The position numbers and the translations under genes were made by a program. 64,000 bases of DNA from the NCBI RefSeq assembly GCF_027942865.1, contig NC_134528.1, positions 27,401,732 through 27,465,731 on the forward strand. Reading direction: 5' to 3'. Positions within the stretch are counted from its first letter, which is position 1. Every line of letters begins with the position of its first letter. This stretch comes from Odontesthes bonariensis. Taxonomy: Eukaryota > Chordata > Actinopteri > Atheriniformes > Atherinopsidae. The notes below the pieces were generated by a model. It was not told the DNA's origin. It did not search any database and saw nothing but the letters and a program-made list of their open reading frames with translations. Positions 52,401 to 63,757 of the stretch are shown piece by piece.

Positions 52401-55400
52401 GCACTAAGTCCTGTCGCCCTTAAGTCTATTTTCACCTGTTTAGCAGGAGAGGGGCCGTCGGAGGTTTTCCTGGGGGAAATGGATGTGCCATGAGACACTC
52501 TCAAACAAAATTACGGTTTAGTAACGCAGCCTGCTTGCGGCAGAGTTGCAGTAATCTAATAACTGTTTTTGCCACTGTAATCCCTTACTTTACTTGTTAC
52601 TTGGAAGAAGTAATCAGACATGCTGTCCCCCTCCCTCTGTGCCCCAGATCCTGTGGACGTTTTCCATCTACTTGGAGTCGGTGGCTATTCTCCCCCAGCT
52701 CTTCATGATCAGCAAAACGGGTGAAGCTGAGACCATCACCACCCACTATCTGTTCTTCCTGGGACTCTACAGAGCACTCTACCTCTTCAACTGGATATGG
52801 AGGTTCTACTTTGAGGGATTCTTTGACATGATCGCCATTGTGGCCGGAGTGGTGCAGACCATCCTCTATTGCGACTTTTTCTATTTGTATGTAACAAAAG
52901 GTGAGTGCAGCTTTGGCGCAGGCCGCTATGAGAATCTGACGGTTTGATGACCTCAGGTAAAAAATATTGTAATGTTCTATAAGTGTCGGGGGGGGGGACC
53001 AATGTTGGTAAATCCAGTTTGGCGACAGCATTCCACAGAATCCAAACTTTAACCCCACTGAGAATTTTTTTATGTACTTGAAAGGGGTCCAACCCTCCCA
53101 TCATCAGTATAGATCTTGAGGAAAAAATGAATGCAACTTGGAATTAATTGAGTGTTGTGACATTGCTTAAACGCATTAAAAATGATGCCACAGTAATATT
53201 CTATTTTATGGAGGGACAGCTGTTAAATCAGAGACAGGGTAACGGGAGCCATTAGCTCAGTGATGGTTGTGGTGATCCCACAGAAGTCTTACTTGCTGCT
53301 GTTAAAGATGATGGGCAGCCAGGAGTCTCTCTGATGTTTCCTTGGGGGAAGAGATGGCCACAGGAAGCAGCTTGGGAAGAGAGCAAGCTAGCAGAAGCTG
53401 TGTGAAGGACAAGGCAATAGCCGCCGTTCTAAGAACACCGTTCTAAGTCTGCATGATGGTGATATTAATCATGTACGATCACATCGGGCGTCTAACATCA
53501 AGGCTGGAAGAGCACACAGAGAGAGTCAGGATCCAGCGCAGGCCATACTTCTTCGTTTCATGAAGGAAGGAGAGCAGAGCGCCGCAGACAAAGGAGACCA
53601 CATGTGGTCAGTTTAACTTATTAAACACGCGCTGGTTGTGTCTGTGTCGTATGAGAAAACATTTCAGCCGTGACAGCATGACAAGGGGCGTAGCTACCGA
53701 CCACCAAACACCTCCGTCAGATGTGTTGCTATAGAACCCAGAAAAGACCCGACCTCGGAGAAGAAGCTAAAATGGTTATAAGCCGCTTTCGGACAAAGTA
53801 GTTATAGGAACGTAGTTATCAGAACTGTCCTACTTGAATTTCGTTCTGATAACTGTCCTTCTGTTTTAGTCTGCATTCGCACATGAGTCGGGACCAGGTC
53901 GGGACTGATGCGGCGCGCGCAGCCGTCTGCGTCAGTGACGTGTTAACCGTTAGCCGTTTAGCGCTACATTCAAAAACAAAATAAAACACAAAGTAAGGAG
54001 AGAAGAAAAAGCAGCACAAAGAAGCTAATATGGAGAGCGGGGAGGCCACCGTGTTCATGGTCTGCATGATGGTGATATTAATCATGGACGATCGCATCAG
54101 GCGTCTAATATCGAGGCTGGAAAAGCTCCCAGAGAGAGTCAGGAGACGATACTTTTTCATTTCACGAAGGAAGGAAGGAGAGCAGAGCGCTGCAGACAAA
54201 TGAGACAAAGTGTAAGTTTAACTTATTAAACACCCACAGGTTCTGTCTGTGTGGTATGATGAAACATTTCAGCCGTGATAGCATGACAAGGGGCGTAGCT
54301 ACCGACCACCACACACCTCCGTCAGATGTGTTCCTATAGAACCATGAAAAGACCCGACCTCGGAGAAGGAGCTAAATAGTTATAGGAACTAAGGGAGATA
54401 GCCCCGAGTTCCTGTATGTCTGAACACGGGAGAAAACGGCCCCGCGGATCAAAAGGTTATTAGAACTGCCAAAGGTTCCTACAGTCCGAAAGCGGCTATA
54501 GAAACTGAGAGCGATGGTCCCGAGTTCCTGTATGTGCGAATGCGGGAAAAAACGGCCCCGTTCCTTAAAAGGTTATTGGAACTGCCAAAGGTTCCTACAG
54601 TGCGAATGCGGCTAATATTGAGCTACTAAAACACTGGATTATGAAATTTACTTTGACACATGGCAGCTGACCATGGCTGCAGATCCTGTGTAACCCTTCA
54701 TGGGAAATGGCATTCCTTGATGGCGCTGGCCTCATTCAGATGGATAATAAGCTGGAAAGCTATGCAAACATTTTTCATGAATGTTTTGAAAAGCATGACA
54801 AAAAGTTCAGTCTGTTAACTCGGCTTCCAAATTCCCAAAGTTTTGATCCATTTGAGCACAGGTGGAAAAACAATTCAGACCCGTGAAGGACCTTGATCTT
54901 AAAGGGATAGTTCGCCTCTTTTGACATGAAGCTGCATGACATCCCATATCAGCAACATCATTTATGAACATTGACTTGCCCCCTGCTGCGTCCTGTGAGC
55001 CGAGTTCCAGCTGAGTTTTGGCGTTGACGAAGGTAGTCCGGCTAGTTGGCTGGGGTCGCAAAAATAAAGCATCTTGCTTCTCAAAACAATATGCGTTCAA
55101 AAGAGTAAAACATTTGCATCACAAATCGTCCGTCCAGAAAATGTCAGATCTCACAATCGCTTGGCGCTATTTTCTCTCTACCTTCATATCACTATGGGCT
55201 GTAAACCGTGCAGACCAAAGTGCAGACTGAGCAGTAAACGTGCGGCTATCGCTAGGTGGCTGTACGCATTGATATGAAGGGAGGCAAAAATAGCGCCAAG
55301 CGATGTGAGGTCTGACTTTCTGGATGAACGATTTTGTGACGCAAATGTATTACTCTTTTGAACGCATATTGTTTTGAGAAGCAAGACGCTTTATTTTTTA

Positions 55401-56512
55401 AACCCCAGCCAACCAGCCGGACTACCTTCGTCAACGCCAAAACTCAGCTGGAACTCAGCTCACAGGACGCAGCGGGGGGTAAGAAAACGTTCATAAATGA
55501 TATTGCTAATATCGGATGTCATACAGCTTAATGTCAAAAGAGGCGAACTATCCTTTTAAGTTAACCAGGGTGATGCATGTTGGTTGTGGCTCATTGGTGC
55601 ATCGTTTGGACCACCTTAAGCTTTGAACCTCAACTTGGATATGACCGTAGAAACACCCATCAGACAAAACATCTTAAGCATTTTGAGGACTTGGATATGA
55701 GAGCTGTCTGTGTGTGTTATTGTGCATGTCACTGTAATTAATATCTAGCCATTTGTCGTTTTCACTTTAGACACGTGTGTATGTGTGTGTGTGTGTGTGT
55801 TTGTGTGTGCGCAGCTTCCCCCCTCACAGTCCAATTTCTGCAGGTTTCAATTGGGCTTGTTCAAGTGGTGCTTCAGAAATTTCTCACATGAGCCAGATTT
55901 TCATTGCTTTGTTGTTGTTGTTGTTGTTGTTTTTTTATTGGGATTGAGTAGATTTGATTGAGAAAAGGTCGAATGGAAACATCTTTGCAAATCATGTTTG
56001 ACCGGGCAAACATTAGAATAACGTGACTTACCAGCTGCTTCTGGTTTTAGCCAGTAAGTGGTAAGTCAAATTTAATAAATGATATTGCTAATATGGGATG
56101 TTATACAGCTTTATGTCAAAAGAGGCGAACTATCCCTTTAAACAGTCAAAGGTGTTAGATTTGTTTTAGCATTGTTTCAAAAATTGCTTCAGATTTCCCT
56201 CGCTTATGAATGGAAATCCAGTTACCGTCTCCATGACTGACAACAGGTATGCTCATTAAGTAAAAAAATTAATCGGAAGTTGGTTTCTGCTCGATGTAAT
56301 TTTATTCCCCGACTCTGGTCTGAAAGGCAGTGACTCAGACTCATACCAAGAAAGCACCTGTGAAATCAGCTTCTAAGGAGGTTAGAGTTCATCTGTCTGT
56401 TTTGTGTCTGTGATGAAAACTTCCCGACTGTCTGGCGGCCTGATTCGTTAACACAAATCTACTCTGTCTGCTTTTAGTACTCAAAGGAAAAAAGCTGAGT
56501 CTGCCAGCTTAA
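49497..56512 (+). CDS. kdelr2: KDEL receptor (ER lumen protein-retaining receptor 2), 5 exons
   Basis: Complete gene. Coding exons: 49497-49587, 51003-51103, 51314-51472, 52648-52900, 56478-56512; phases agree and give 212 aa, exactly the human KDELR2 length. The protein retrieves K/HDEL-tagged proteins from Golgi to ER and has seven membrane segments. It starts [16 protein letters not shown]. Residues known to bind the retrieval signal or sense pH are present: Arg5, His12, Arg47, Asp50, Glu127, Tyr158, Tyr162, Arg169 and Asp193. The C-terminus [11 protein letters not shown] keeps the lysine-rich COPI signal and Ser209. Ending in SLPA, and residues such as [12 protein letters not shown], fit KDELR2, not KDELR3. 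Which teleost paralogue (a or b) cannot be told. The Kozak context has A at -3. Introns 3 and 4 contain transposons. Confidence 0.97.
51650..52615. repeat. hAT-like repeat with TTACTT-rich ends in kdelr2 intron 3
   Basis: The left end reads CAGTGTTGGTCAAGTTACTT and is followed by repeated AGTAATTAGTTACT blocks. The right end has TTACTTTACTTGTTACTTGG near 52585-52605. CAGTG starts and such tails are frequent in a large fish hAT-type family. The right terminus is degraded and no duplication was found. Confidence 0.5.
53419..54613 (+). mobile_element. AGCCGC-ended Harbinger-like element A, host of a nested copy
   Basis: Ends AGCCGCCGTTCT and GCGAATGCGGCT, with exact AAT duplications (53416-53418 and 54614-54616). 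It is interrupted after ATGGTTATA by copy B (53781-54497); after B the text continues GAAACTGAGAGCGATGG, matching copy 1 at 23870-23886 except for G-to-A changes. It lacks its first part including the start of the short ORF. Lies in kdelr2 intron 4. Confidence 0.82.
53781..54497 (+). mobile_element. AGCCGC-ended Harbinger-like element B, nested
   Basis: Ends AGCCGCTTTCGGAC and GTCCGAAAGCGGCT are perfect inverted repeats, with exact 3-bp duplication ATA (53778-53780 and 54498-54500). The short frame from 54030 again starts [15 protein letters not shown] and continues [16 protein letters not shown]. Resembles copy 2 more than copy 1. Confidence 0.85.
54903..55555. mobile_element. Palindromic TTAA MITE in kdelr2 intron 4
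   Basis: Arms of roughly 285 bp (54903-55190 and 55277-55555) are inverted repeats. Ends AGGGATAGTTCGCCTC and its complement, with TTAA at 54899-54902 and 55556-55559. It would fold into a long hairpin in kdelr2 pre-mRNA. A sister copy is at 58064-58738. Confidence 0.88.
56080..56142. repeat. Terminal fragment of the AGGGATAGTTCGCC MITE
   Basis: One arm end only: AATGATATTGCTAATATGGG to GGCGAACTATCCCTTTAA, matching the right ends of the two large copies. Lies in kdelr2 intron 4, about 340 bp before exon 5. Confidence 0.8.
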
Positions 56513-57775
56513 GTGCCAAAGAGGAGTGTTTGGGCAGACTCCAAGCGGGGGGGCTCGGAGGGGAGGAGGAATGGCAGCGGACACGCCTCTGAAAGCAACG
56601 CCCTCCACCCTCCACCACTGCTTCTCCTCTTCCCCTCCAACCAGCGTAAGATGCCTGAGACAGAGAGCAAGCAGGAGCTGCACCACCTCCGTCTGATCCA
56701 GAATCAGTGGAAGCAGAACACCTGCAGACGCTGCTCCGTGCCCTTGGATTTCTGTTTGACGCATCTTGCCTTAACTTTTTTTTATTGTTCTGTATAAAGG
56801 AAGACGAAAACAAAAACGCGCAAAAGGTTTTCTACATAAAAATGTGTTCTCTGAAGATTTGACATTACGAATAAGAGCTGAAGCTGTAAAATTGCCTGTG
56901 ATTTGGCATTGTATGATACAGAAGCGGACTACTTGTGGTGGGATAGTACTGAGCGTTTGTAATAGCATTTGCAATCAAAATAAATGTGCTTTGTTTTTCA
57001 TGAATCAACTTGGGGAGGAATTTGTCGAATCCTCGTAACTGCGTTGGGCAAATTATGTTTTTTGTTTTTTTTCTTAAACCTGTATGCATTCCCGCATAAA
57101 AAAAGTTTTTGGTCGAATATAATTCTCATACAGATGCAGTAATCTAATATTCTTATTCCAAAAAAAGGAACTTGGATGTCAATGAAAATATATTTTTTGT
57201 TCAAATGCCATCAGAAGTGGTGAGTGTGGGCTGCCTCTGTGTATTTTAATTGTTTATATTAAAAGTCTTCTTAAGAATAAACACAGAGAGAAAGCACAGG
57301 TTTAGAAAAAGGAAGCCAATGAGTTATTCATCACAGTAAATGGCTGTGTTGATACGAGTCATTTCTTAAAGTACGCCATATCACCTGTAATTACACAACA
57401 TTGCCAAGCCCCTTTATTGCAGAAAGCTCCTTTTCGATGTTTTAGCTGCATAAACTCACTGGTAATGTACTGTATGTGGAGTTTCACTGCAGAAAGTTCT
57501 CTTCTTTTACATACAGATGTATTTATTCTATTTTTTTTTTTTCTCTGATTTCCAATAAACGGAGTCCTTGGAATTGTCTACGTGTTGTGCATGATTTTAA
57601 CCATGAAGAGGAATCTCTCTGCTGGACTCAAAAAGGAGCAGCACAATCCCCAAAGTGTTGTGACCTGCTCCCATTATGCTTTTCATGCACATTTCTTTTT
57701 TTTTTTTTCATTTTTCACCAGAGCTTTTTGCATGATGTTGTCACCACAAATAAAAACCTGTCTGGAAATCTTTGA
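56513..57775 (+). other. kdelr2: kdelr2 3' UTR with three AATAAA signals
   Basis: AATAAA occurs at 56979-56984, 57554-57559 and 57749-57754. Which is used is unknown; the last is preceded by T-rich sequence and followed by TGTCTGG. Human KDELR2 also has a long 3' UTR. The open frames in this interval are not supported as genes. Confidence 0.5.
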
Positions 57776-58063
57776 GTGCTGTGGTTCTACTTGAATGAAA
57801 TGTTCACTTTTATGACACTGTCAGTGTCATGATGGACAGACTCTCTATGTCGGAATCAGAGAGAGTTTAGTGTGGGCAGCAGGGTGGCATTCCACTGTAA
57901 GGACATGCTGCTGTATAAAAACCTTATAGACAATCTCCTTTGGTACATTTTAAATTCAAGAACAGATCAAGTCTGTCATGTCAGCATGGAGATGCTCTAT
58001 TAAGACCCGATGCAATATATGAGCGTACCTGTCTCCATCTTTAAAGGACACCTCGAGTCTTAA

Positions 58064-58738
58064 AGAGATAGTTTGCCTCTTGACATGAAGCTGTATGACA
58101 TTCCATATTAGCAATATCATTTATTCAATTTGACTTACCCCCTGTGAGCCGAGTTCCGGCCTCGTTTTGGTGTTGACGAAGGTAGTCCGGCTAGTTGGCT
58201 GGGGCCACAAAAATAATGTATTTTGCTTCTCAAAATAATATGCGTTCAAAAGAGTAATACATTTGCATCACAAAATCATTCATCCAGAAAAAGTCAGACC
58301 TCACAATCGCTTGGCGCTATTTTCTCTCTACCTTCGTATCACTGCGTGCTGCCACCTGCCGATATCCGCGCCTGTTACTGTGTTTACCGCTTGGAAGCAG
58401 GGGACTGCTCGATCTGCACTTCGGTCTGCATGGTCTATACAGCCCGTAGTGATATGAAGGTAGAGAGAAAATAGCGCCAAGCGATTGTGAGGTCTGACTT
58501 TTTCTGGACGGACGATTTGTGATGCAAATGTATTACTCTTTTGAACGCATATTGTTTTGAGAAGCAAAACGCTTTATTTTTTAAACCCCAGCCAACTAGC
58601 CGGACTACCTTCGTCAACACCAAAACGAGGCCGGAACTCGGCTCACAGGACGCAGCAGGGGGTAAGTCAAATTTGATAAATGATATTGCTGATATGGGAT
58701 GTCATACAGCTTCATGTCAAAAGAGGCGAACTATCCCT
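58064..58738. mobile_element. Palindromic TTAA MITE downstream of kdelr2
   Basis: Arms 58064-58342 and 58450-58738 are inverted repeats of the same family as 54903-55555. TTAA flanks at 58060-58063 and 58739-58742. The central spacer (58343-58449) matches the other copy's spacer in reverse orientation, so the two copies are in opposite orientation. Confidence 0.88.
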
Positions 58739-58959
58739 TTAATGGGTTACGACAGTTGTAACAGGAGACATTTTCAGCAATGATATCCAGCATTGTCTAT
58801 GTGTAATCTATAAGCAAAAGGTTACTAGAATAAGGTATTTTGCAACAATGTTTTCATTTTGGATGGTGTTTCCTTACATATTGCCAGAAACACAGGAATT
58901 AGCAGCAGTTACTTATGTGTGAACGTAAATGGAAATACAGAACTTTTACGACAGTAACA

Positions 58960-59680
58960 TGCAAAAAAGTCAATATCTGCTATGAGCACCTTTATCCTTC
59001 AACACAGCCTGAACCCTCTCAGACGAGCTTTCTGTCATTTCTTTAAGTAGTCTTCAGGAATAGTTCTCCAGGCTTCTTGAAGGACATCCCAAAGCTCTTT
59101 TTTGGATGTGGGCTGCCTTTTGTTCCGTTCTCTGCCAACATGATCCCACACTGCTTCAGTAATGTTGAGCTCCGGGCTCTGGGGAGGATTCATCCCTCCA
59201 TCAGACCTGCTGCCACTGATTTTCAGTCCACTTCTTGTGTCATTTGGCACAGCTCAGCCTATTCTCCCTGTTTCCCTTCCTTAAGAATGGCTTAAGAATG
59301 AAACCATTTCTGATGAGGTTTCAGTGAACAGTACATGGATGAACTGAAGGTCTAATTCTTTTGGGCGTCACTTTCAGATACTGTAGACAGGTTTTTTTGG
59401 CCTGCTGCTTCTTCTTTTTTTCCTGCACTTGTCCTTTTTCCTCATGTTTTTTTTTTTTTTTGAAGAAGAACACACTGCACACCATGCTGAGATATGCCAA
59501 GTTTATGTTCTTTGGGAATCAGCTTGTTGCTGCAAAAATACTATTTTAATATCTCTCAAAAGGCTTCCAGTGACAAAGTTCCTGAAAACTTTTCTTTGCT
59601 AAGTTGTCTGTTATGTGTCAACACAACGCTGAACGCTGGTTCATACCTTGAGTTAGGTGCCTTTCTTTATGACTGAATTA
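58960..59680 (-). mobile_element. Tc1-like transposon fragment
   Basis: Minus-strand frame 59035-59250 encodes SPELNITEAVWDHVGRERNK and EAWRTIPEDYLKK, the Tc1 transposase C-terminus. The downstream block matches the 44.2-46.1 kb copy, including CACTGCACACCATGCTGAGA. Termini are not preserved. Confidence 0.8.
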
Positions 59681-60493
59681 TTCATAGGTCAGTGTTAAAT
59701 GGCTTAACAAATAGGAAAACACATTCCTCTGCTCATGTGTTTTTCTGTTTAGTTCTCCGTCGAAGTTCATGGACTAGAATGAGGATGAGTGAAAAGACAG
59801 TTATCGTCCAAAGGAAAATGTTGAAAGACTATTGCTCAAGACCACTTTTGCAGTCTGACTGCTGGGAAGCAAAACATAAAGAAATGAGGGGTGGATCAAA
59901 ACTAACGCAGACAGTAGTGTAAAAGTTAGAATTCTCCAAACGGCTCCTTATAGCTACAGATTGGGGCTGAGCTTCTCTTTACTCTGAGTGGAAGAAAGCA
60001 GTCTAAACCTCTCAAATGATCATGGAATTACTTTGTAGACAGAGCGACATGTATAGTTATTTTTTTAAAATTGTTATTTCATGTTGGATTTGTACTGTAT
60101 AATGTTAATTCTTTAAACTGTATTCACCAAATGTACATCATCCACCCCTGACAGCTGGGTAGTGTTGAGATGGTGTTCTATGCAGGGTGATTAATAAAGT
60201 TATTTCAAAACAATTATGTTCCGACCATGAAGATTGTCTGACAAACCTTGTTAAAGGTTCCGCATTTTATGTTCTCCCTTTAGCCTTCCTGAAAAATAAT
60301 TAAATACCACACATTTCATTTAGTAAATCGTGATATTGGATTAACTAGGTCGGTGTGTGTTGGTCGAGGCTCGTTTTGTTGGGTGAACTGGAGTTGGGAA
60401 CGTCAACACGGACAGTCCGGAATAAAAACATCGTCGGACGAACCATCAGCGAGGTTTTTGAAACGACCAACACATTTAAAAGGGTGGAAAGAG
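59681..60493. other. No gene recognised; possible upstream region of next gene
   Basis: Contains a frame at 60353-60634 that runs into the putative exon below. Nothing else recognised. Confidence 0.35.
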
Positions 60494-60587
60494 ATGGAAA
60501 AACAGGACTTTCCTCAGAAAAGTCAACGCTATCGGGTTAGTGCGATGGATGATTATATCTCAGGGAGAAATTCCCCCCATTCATCAA
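60494..60587 (+). CDS. Putative first coding exon of unidentified gene
   Basis: ATG at 60494 opens MEKQDFPQKSQRYRVSAMDD, then YISGRNSPHSS, and ends one base into a codon at a strong donor CATCAA/GTAAGT (60588). The frame is open upstream as well, so the true start could be earlier or at the internal Met. The family is not recognised. It faces the same way as the possible terminal exon at 63758-63854, but the phases differ, so at least one more exon would be needed between them. Confidence 0.35.
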
Positions 60588-60756
60588 GTAAGTTGATGTT
60601 ATCACCGCTGGAAACACTAAATGTAGATAATTAGCTATGTTAGCTGATCGATAGCCCCTTGTAACGCTAACAGAGGATTTTTTTTCACTCGTGTTGGCGG
60701 GTAGAAAGCATTGATAGCTAGTGTTAGCCCTGCAGAAGAAATGTATGTGTAATAAG

Positions 60757-61339
60757 TAGGGCTGGGCAACGATTAAAATCTTTAATCTAATTAATCACAT
60801 GATTTCCCCGATTAATCGCGATCAATCGCATTTGTACGCAAAATCCAAAAATGAATCCAAAAGTAGTGTATAGCTTTTAGCATTTAGTTTTATTTTAAAT
60901 GTACTGCCATATGAATGAAAGTGCCATAACATTTGTTGTGCAAACACACTTTTAACATCAGCATTTTTATGTAGTTTTTATGTAGAAGCCTCGCTCCACT
61001 GTTTGTTTCCTTGAATGACTTGCTGCTATCAGTTGTGTGTTTTGCCTTTAAGTGATATTTTAGACTGGAACTACTACGCTGAGAAGACAATTCAACTCGG
61101 CAGTGTTTACAGATGACTTTGGTTCTGTCGTCTGGAAGAACTTTAAAATGAAAATGGCCGAGTAAAAGTTCCGTAGGCTACCCTTCTCCATGTTTGGTGG
61201 ATCTGCCGATTACTTTCTTTTCCGGTTCTGCAGCAGACAGCAACAGACTTTTGCTGCGCTAATGCGTGATAAAATATTTACTGGCGTTAAATAATTAACG
61301 AGTTAACGCGATAATAACGACTTTACTCGCCCAGCCCTA
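60757..61339 (-). mobile_element. hAT element with BED zinc finger, non-autonomous
   Basis: Ends TAGGGCTGGGCAACG and CGCCCAGCCCTA, with an exact 8-bp duplication GTAATAAG (60749-60756 and 61340-61347). The 583-bp copy keeps only the start of a transposase on the minus strand. Subterminal ATTAATCGCGAT motifs recur at both ends. Confidence 0.92.
60890..61150 (-). pseudogene. hAT transposase N-terminal BED zinc finger
   Basis: Minus-strand translation shows VICKHCRVEL, then SSLKYHLKAKHTT: the C-x2-C and H-x4-H ligands of a BED-type zinc finger, in the expected order. The catalytic domain is deleted. This is a transposon relic, not a host ZBED gene. Confidence 0.8.
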
Positions 61340-61347
61340 GTAATAAG

Positions 61348-61875
61348 TGGTGTCATAATGTTTAGAAAGTAATGTTCAAAACCCACGCGTGAGAGCCCAA
61401 TGAGAAAATAACTTTGAGCTGTTAACTTGTTTAGAAAAAAGTGAGTTTAGTACAGATAATGAATTAGAAGCGGTGCAGAAGGGAAAGGTCCAGTTCGAAG
61501 CAAAACAACTGAAAGGGGGCTTATTTTCCGATTCCGTACAGATTTAAATGAAAGTCAATTGTGTGGAAGCAGCGAGTTTATATAGTGATGTCAAATAGAA
61601 AGTATGCTTTCTTTCCATACTGTGGTTTTATGTCTAAGGAAGTAATGACAACAAACTAAGTCTGCCCTTATTACTTCTGTAGGAATTAAGACGTCAAGTG
61701 GCAGCCAAGTGGTGCTTATGAAATGATTTATTCATTTATCAAGTGCAGGTGTGAGCGCCTCTGTAAAGGTTTTGTCAGTTTGCTGTTGTGGAGCATTCAG
61801 GTGTGTTTTAATACCAGGCTAAGGAGAGAAAAAAAAAACAGCAATGACCTTAGAGTTGCTGCGGTTGAGAACGGG
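61348..61875. other. No gene recognised
   Basis: Could hide a middle exon of the 60.5-63.85 kb gene; none was identified. Confidence 0.3.
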
Positions 61876-62498
61876 TCATAAGACCATTTCTACAATTTGG
61901 GCTCTATCATTCTACAGTGAGAAAGATGGGAAGACTTAACAGGTGGAAAACATTCGAGACTGTTGCCACATTGGACATTGAGTCCACCATGAACTCCTCT
62001 GCAGACCAAAGTATTCTACAGTCAGATGTGAGGCCATCTGTCCGACAGCTAAAGCTTGGCTGAAACTGGCTCATCAACAGGACAATGGGCCTCATGCAAC
62101 AACCGTTCGTACGCACAGATATGTTCTTAAGTCGTGCGTACGAGTGATTTAAGAGAATTTGCGCATTCACCAATCTTTTCGTATTTTACGTTTTCTTTCA
62201 GGTACACGAACAGAATTTACGAGTGATCCAGACCTGTCGTAGGAGATTCGTAAAATAGTCCGCTGTTATTCAAATCAAGTTTGCTTGACTAATGGATTGT
62301 AAATTTAATTACTTTGAAGCAAACATAAATAAATATATACATTATACCCCATAATTATGCTGACATTATTCTGTTTGACTTAAATTATGCACTAATTGAA
62401 GGTTAATCTGACTGTATATAACACGAACCAGCGGCTGACTTGCTACTTTTGTATACCTTAGCGCGTCAGGCTCTTGAAGAGACCCTGTAGATATCCAC

Positions 62499-63020
62499 GT
62501 GGAGACAGACAAATGGCTGATATCGCGATTAAGATTCCCAAGGACTGTGCTGCTGCAAATATGCAGCTTGCTAGAGCCACAACTCCAGAGAGAAACACGC
62601 CGACCTAACCCAATTCCACCACACGTCCAGGTCCTCACCACCCTTGGAGTTATGGCCACGGGAACCTTTCAGAGGGAGATTGGAGACAGATTGGGGGTGT
62701 CCCAGTCCTCTGTGAGTCGTGCGCTCCCCTTGGTCATCAAAGCTCTCATCAGTTTATCACCCATGGTACATCAAATTCCCATACACCGCTGTCCAACAAG
62801 TACAAATTAAGAGGGACTTTCATGCTGTGGGTGGACTGCAAATCATAATTGGAGCACGAGACACATATACGCATCAAAACACCCGTGCTGTCGTGGAGCG
62901 CACTGAGCTGAAGGCCAGGTGGATGTGTCTCGATACAGCGGGGGGGCAAACTGCTCTATTGCCCAGAGAAGGCATGCCAGATTTGCACAATATTGCCATG
63001 AACGAGGGTCTCCACCTGAA
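62499..63020 (+). pseudogene. HARBI1-like transposase remnant, second copy
   Basis: Encodes VQVLTTLGVMATGTFQREIG and SQSSVSRALPLVIKAL in one frame, then IKRDFHAVGGLQIIIGARD in another, then TRAVVERTELKARWMCLDT and a C-terminal LHNIAMNEGL. The first catalytic GAID motif has decayed to GARD, and the middle of the DDE domain is missing at the same junction as in the 16.2-kb copy. Confidence 0.85.
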
Positions 63021-63101
63021 CCAGCCCAGGCAGACCAGAAGGTGTGGTGGCAGCAGACCCCTCTTTTTTTTTTTTTTTTTTTTTTTAAAGCCATTTTCAT
63101 A

Positions 63102-63329
63102 TCAAACCATTTCTTTTTTTTTTTTTATTTCGGTAACATTACGAACTACAGGTGACACGGAATTAACAGCACTCATAATTACTTTCCATTTCTTCGCTTT
63201 AGCAGGTCCTGTAATTCCACTGCTGAAACTGCTAAAAATGACAGATTTTCCTTTTTGGATCTCTGAAAGCAGAACTTCAATCTCAGAGCCCGTAAAGTTG
63301 TTATTTTTGCGCCTTGATGCCGTTTTCAT
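63102..63329 (-). pseudogene. Harbinger Myb/SANT-like protein remnant
   Basis: 75 codons on the minus strand: MKTASRRKNNNFTGSEIEVL, LSEIQKGKSVIFSSF, GPAKAKKWKVIMSAVNSVSP. This is the N-terminal Myb/SANT-like domain of the accessory protein that helps Harbinger transposase enter the nucleus and find ends. It is cut off by an AT-rich run. A frame-shifted relative is in the 36.9-kb copy. Confidence 0.75.
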
Positions 63330-63757
63330 GACTCAACACTCAACACTTCCTGGCACAGGAGAGAGGAAGCACAGCCTTATATGGTATAATCTTGGGGCGT
63401 GGAGTGTGCAAATCTACTATCCTCGTGCACGTGGATAGTAGATACGCACGAGTGGGATTCATCATTTACGCAGGTCGTTTACACACTTTTTCCGAAGTTA
63501 AGAATCTGACGTGGCGTGTTCGTACGAGACCTTCGTAACAAAAAAGTAAGAGAAATTTAGAATAAAAATACGAAAATGTTCTTGCATGAGGCCCATTGAT
63601 CCCAAACACTACAGCAGATCTACAACAGAATGTCTGGAAAAAGAAAATAATTAAGGTGTTGCAAATGGTCCAGTCAAAGTCCAGACCTCAGCCTGTTTGA
63701 AATGCTCTGGCAGTATGTGAAGCTTCGTGACTGTTTGTCTGATGTGTTACTTTGCAG

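Larger units (their letters stand above)
62087..63594 (+). mobile_element. PIF/Harbinger element with remnants of both proteins
   Basis: Ends GGGCCTCATGCAA and TTGCATGAGGCCC. Flanking 3-mers are AAT and ATT; the intact target in the Tc1 copy would read ACAATGATCCC, so one flank carries a point change. The 1508-bp copy keeps a transposase remnant on the plus strand and a Myb/SANT-like remnant on the minus strand, the usual divergent arrangement of Harbinger elements. A long poly-T run lies at 63061-63086. Confidence 0.87.
61880..63725 (+). mobile_element. Tc1-type repeat, interrupted by a Harbinger element
   Basis: The left part (61880-62086) reads GGAAAACATTCGAGACTGTTG and ends CAACAGGACAAT. 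The right part (63595-63720) resumes with GATCCCAAACACTACAGC, AGTCAAAGTCCAGACCTCAG and TTTGAAATGCTCTGGCAG. Joined, they encode a Tc1-like QDN-DPK..., QSKSPDL, EMLW order, badly decayed. The join is exactly at the Harbinger target site. Confidence 0.7.

Noticed and set aside
52597..53058. 153-aa minus-strand frame over kdelr2 exon 4
   Set aside because: Antisense shadow of the exon; no independent support.
55018..58783. Recurrent frames such as [12 protein letters not shown] and AYCFEKQ
   Set aside because: They come from arms of the palindromic TTAA MITEs; the repetition reflects the repeat, not a gene family.
60890..61090. A host ZBED zinc-finger gene
   Set aside because: The BED finger lies entirely inside an element with exact 8-bp target duplications and hAT ends, and lacks the rest of the protein.
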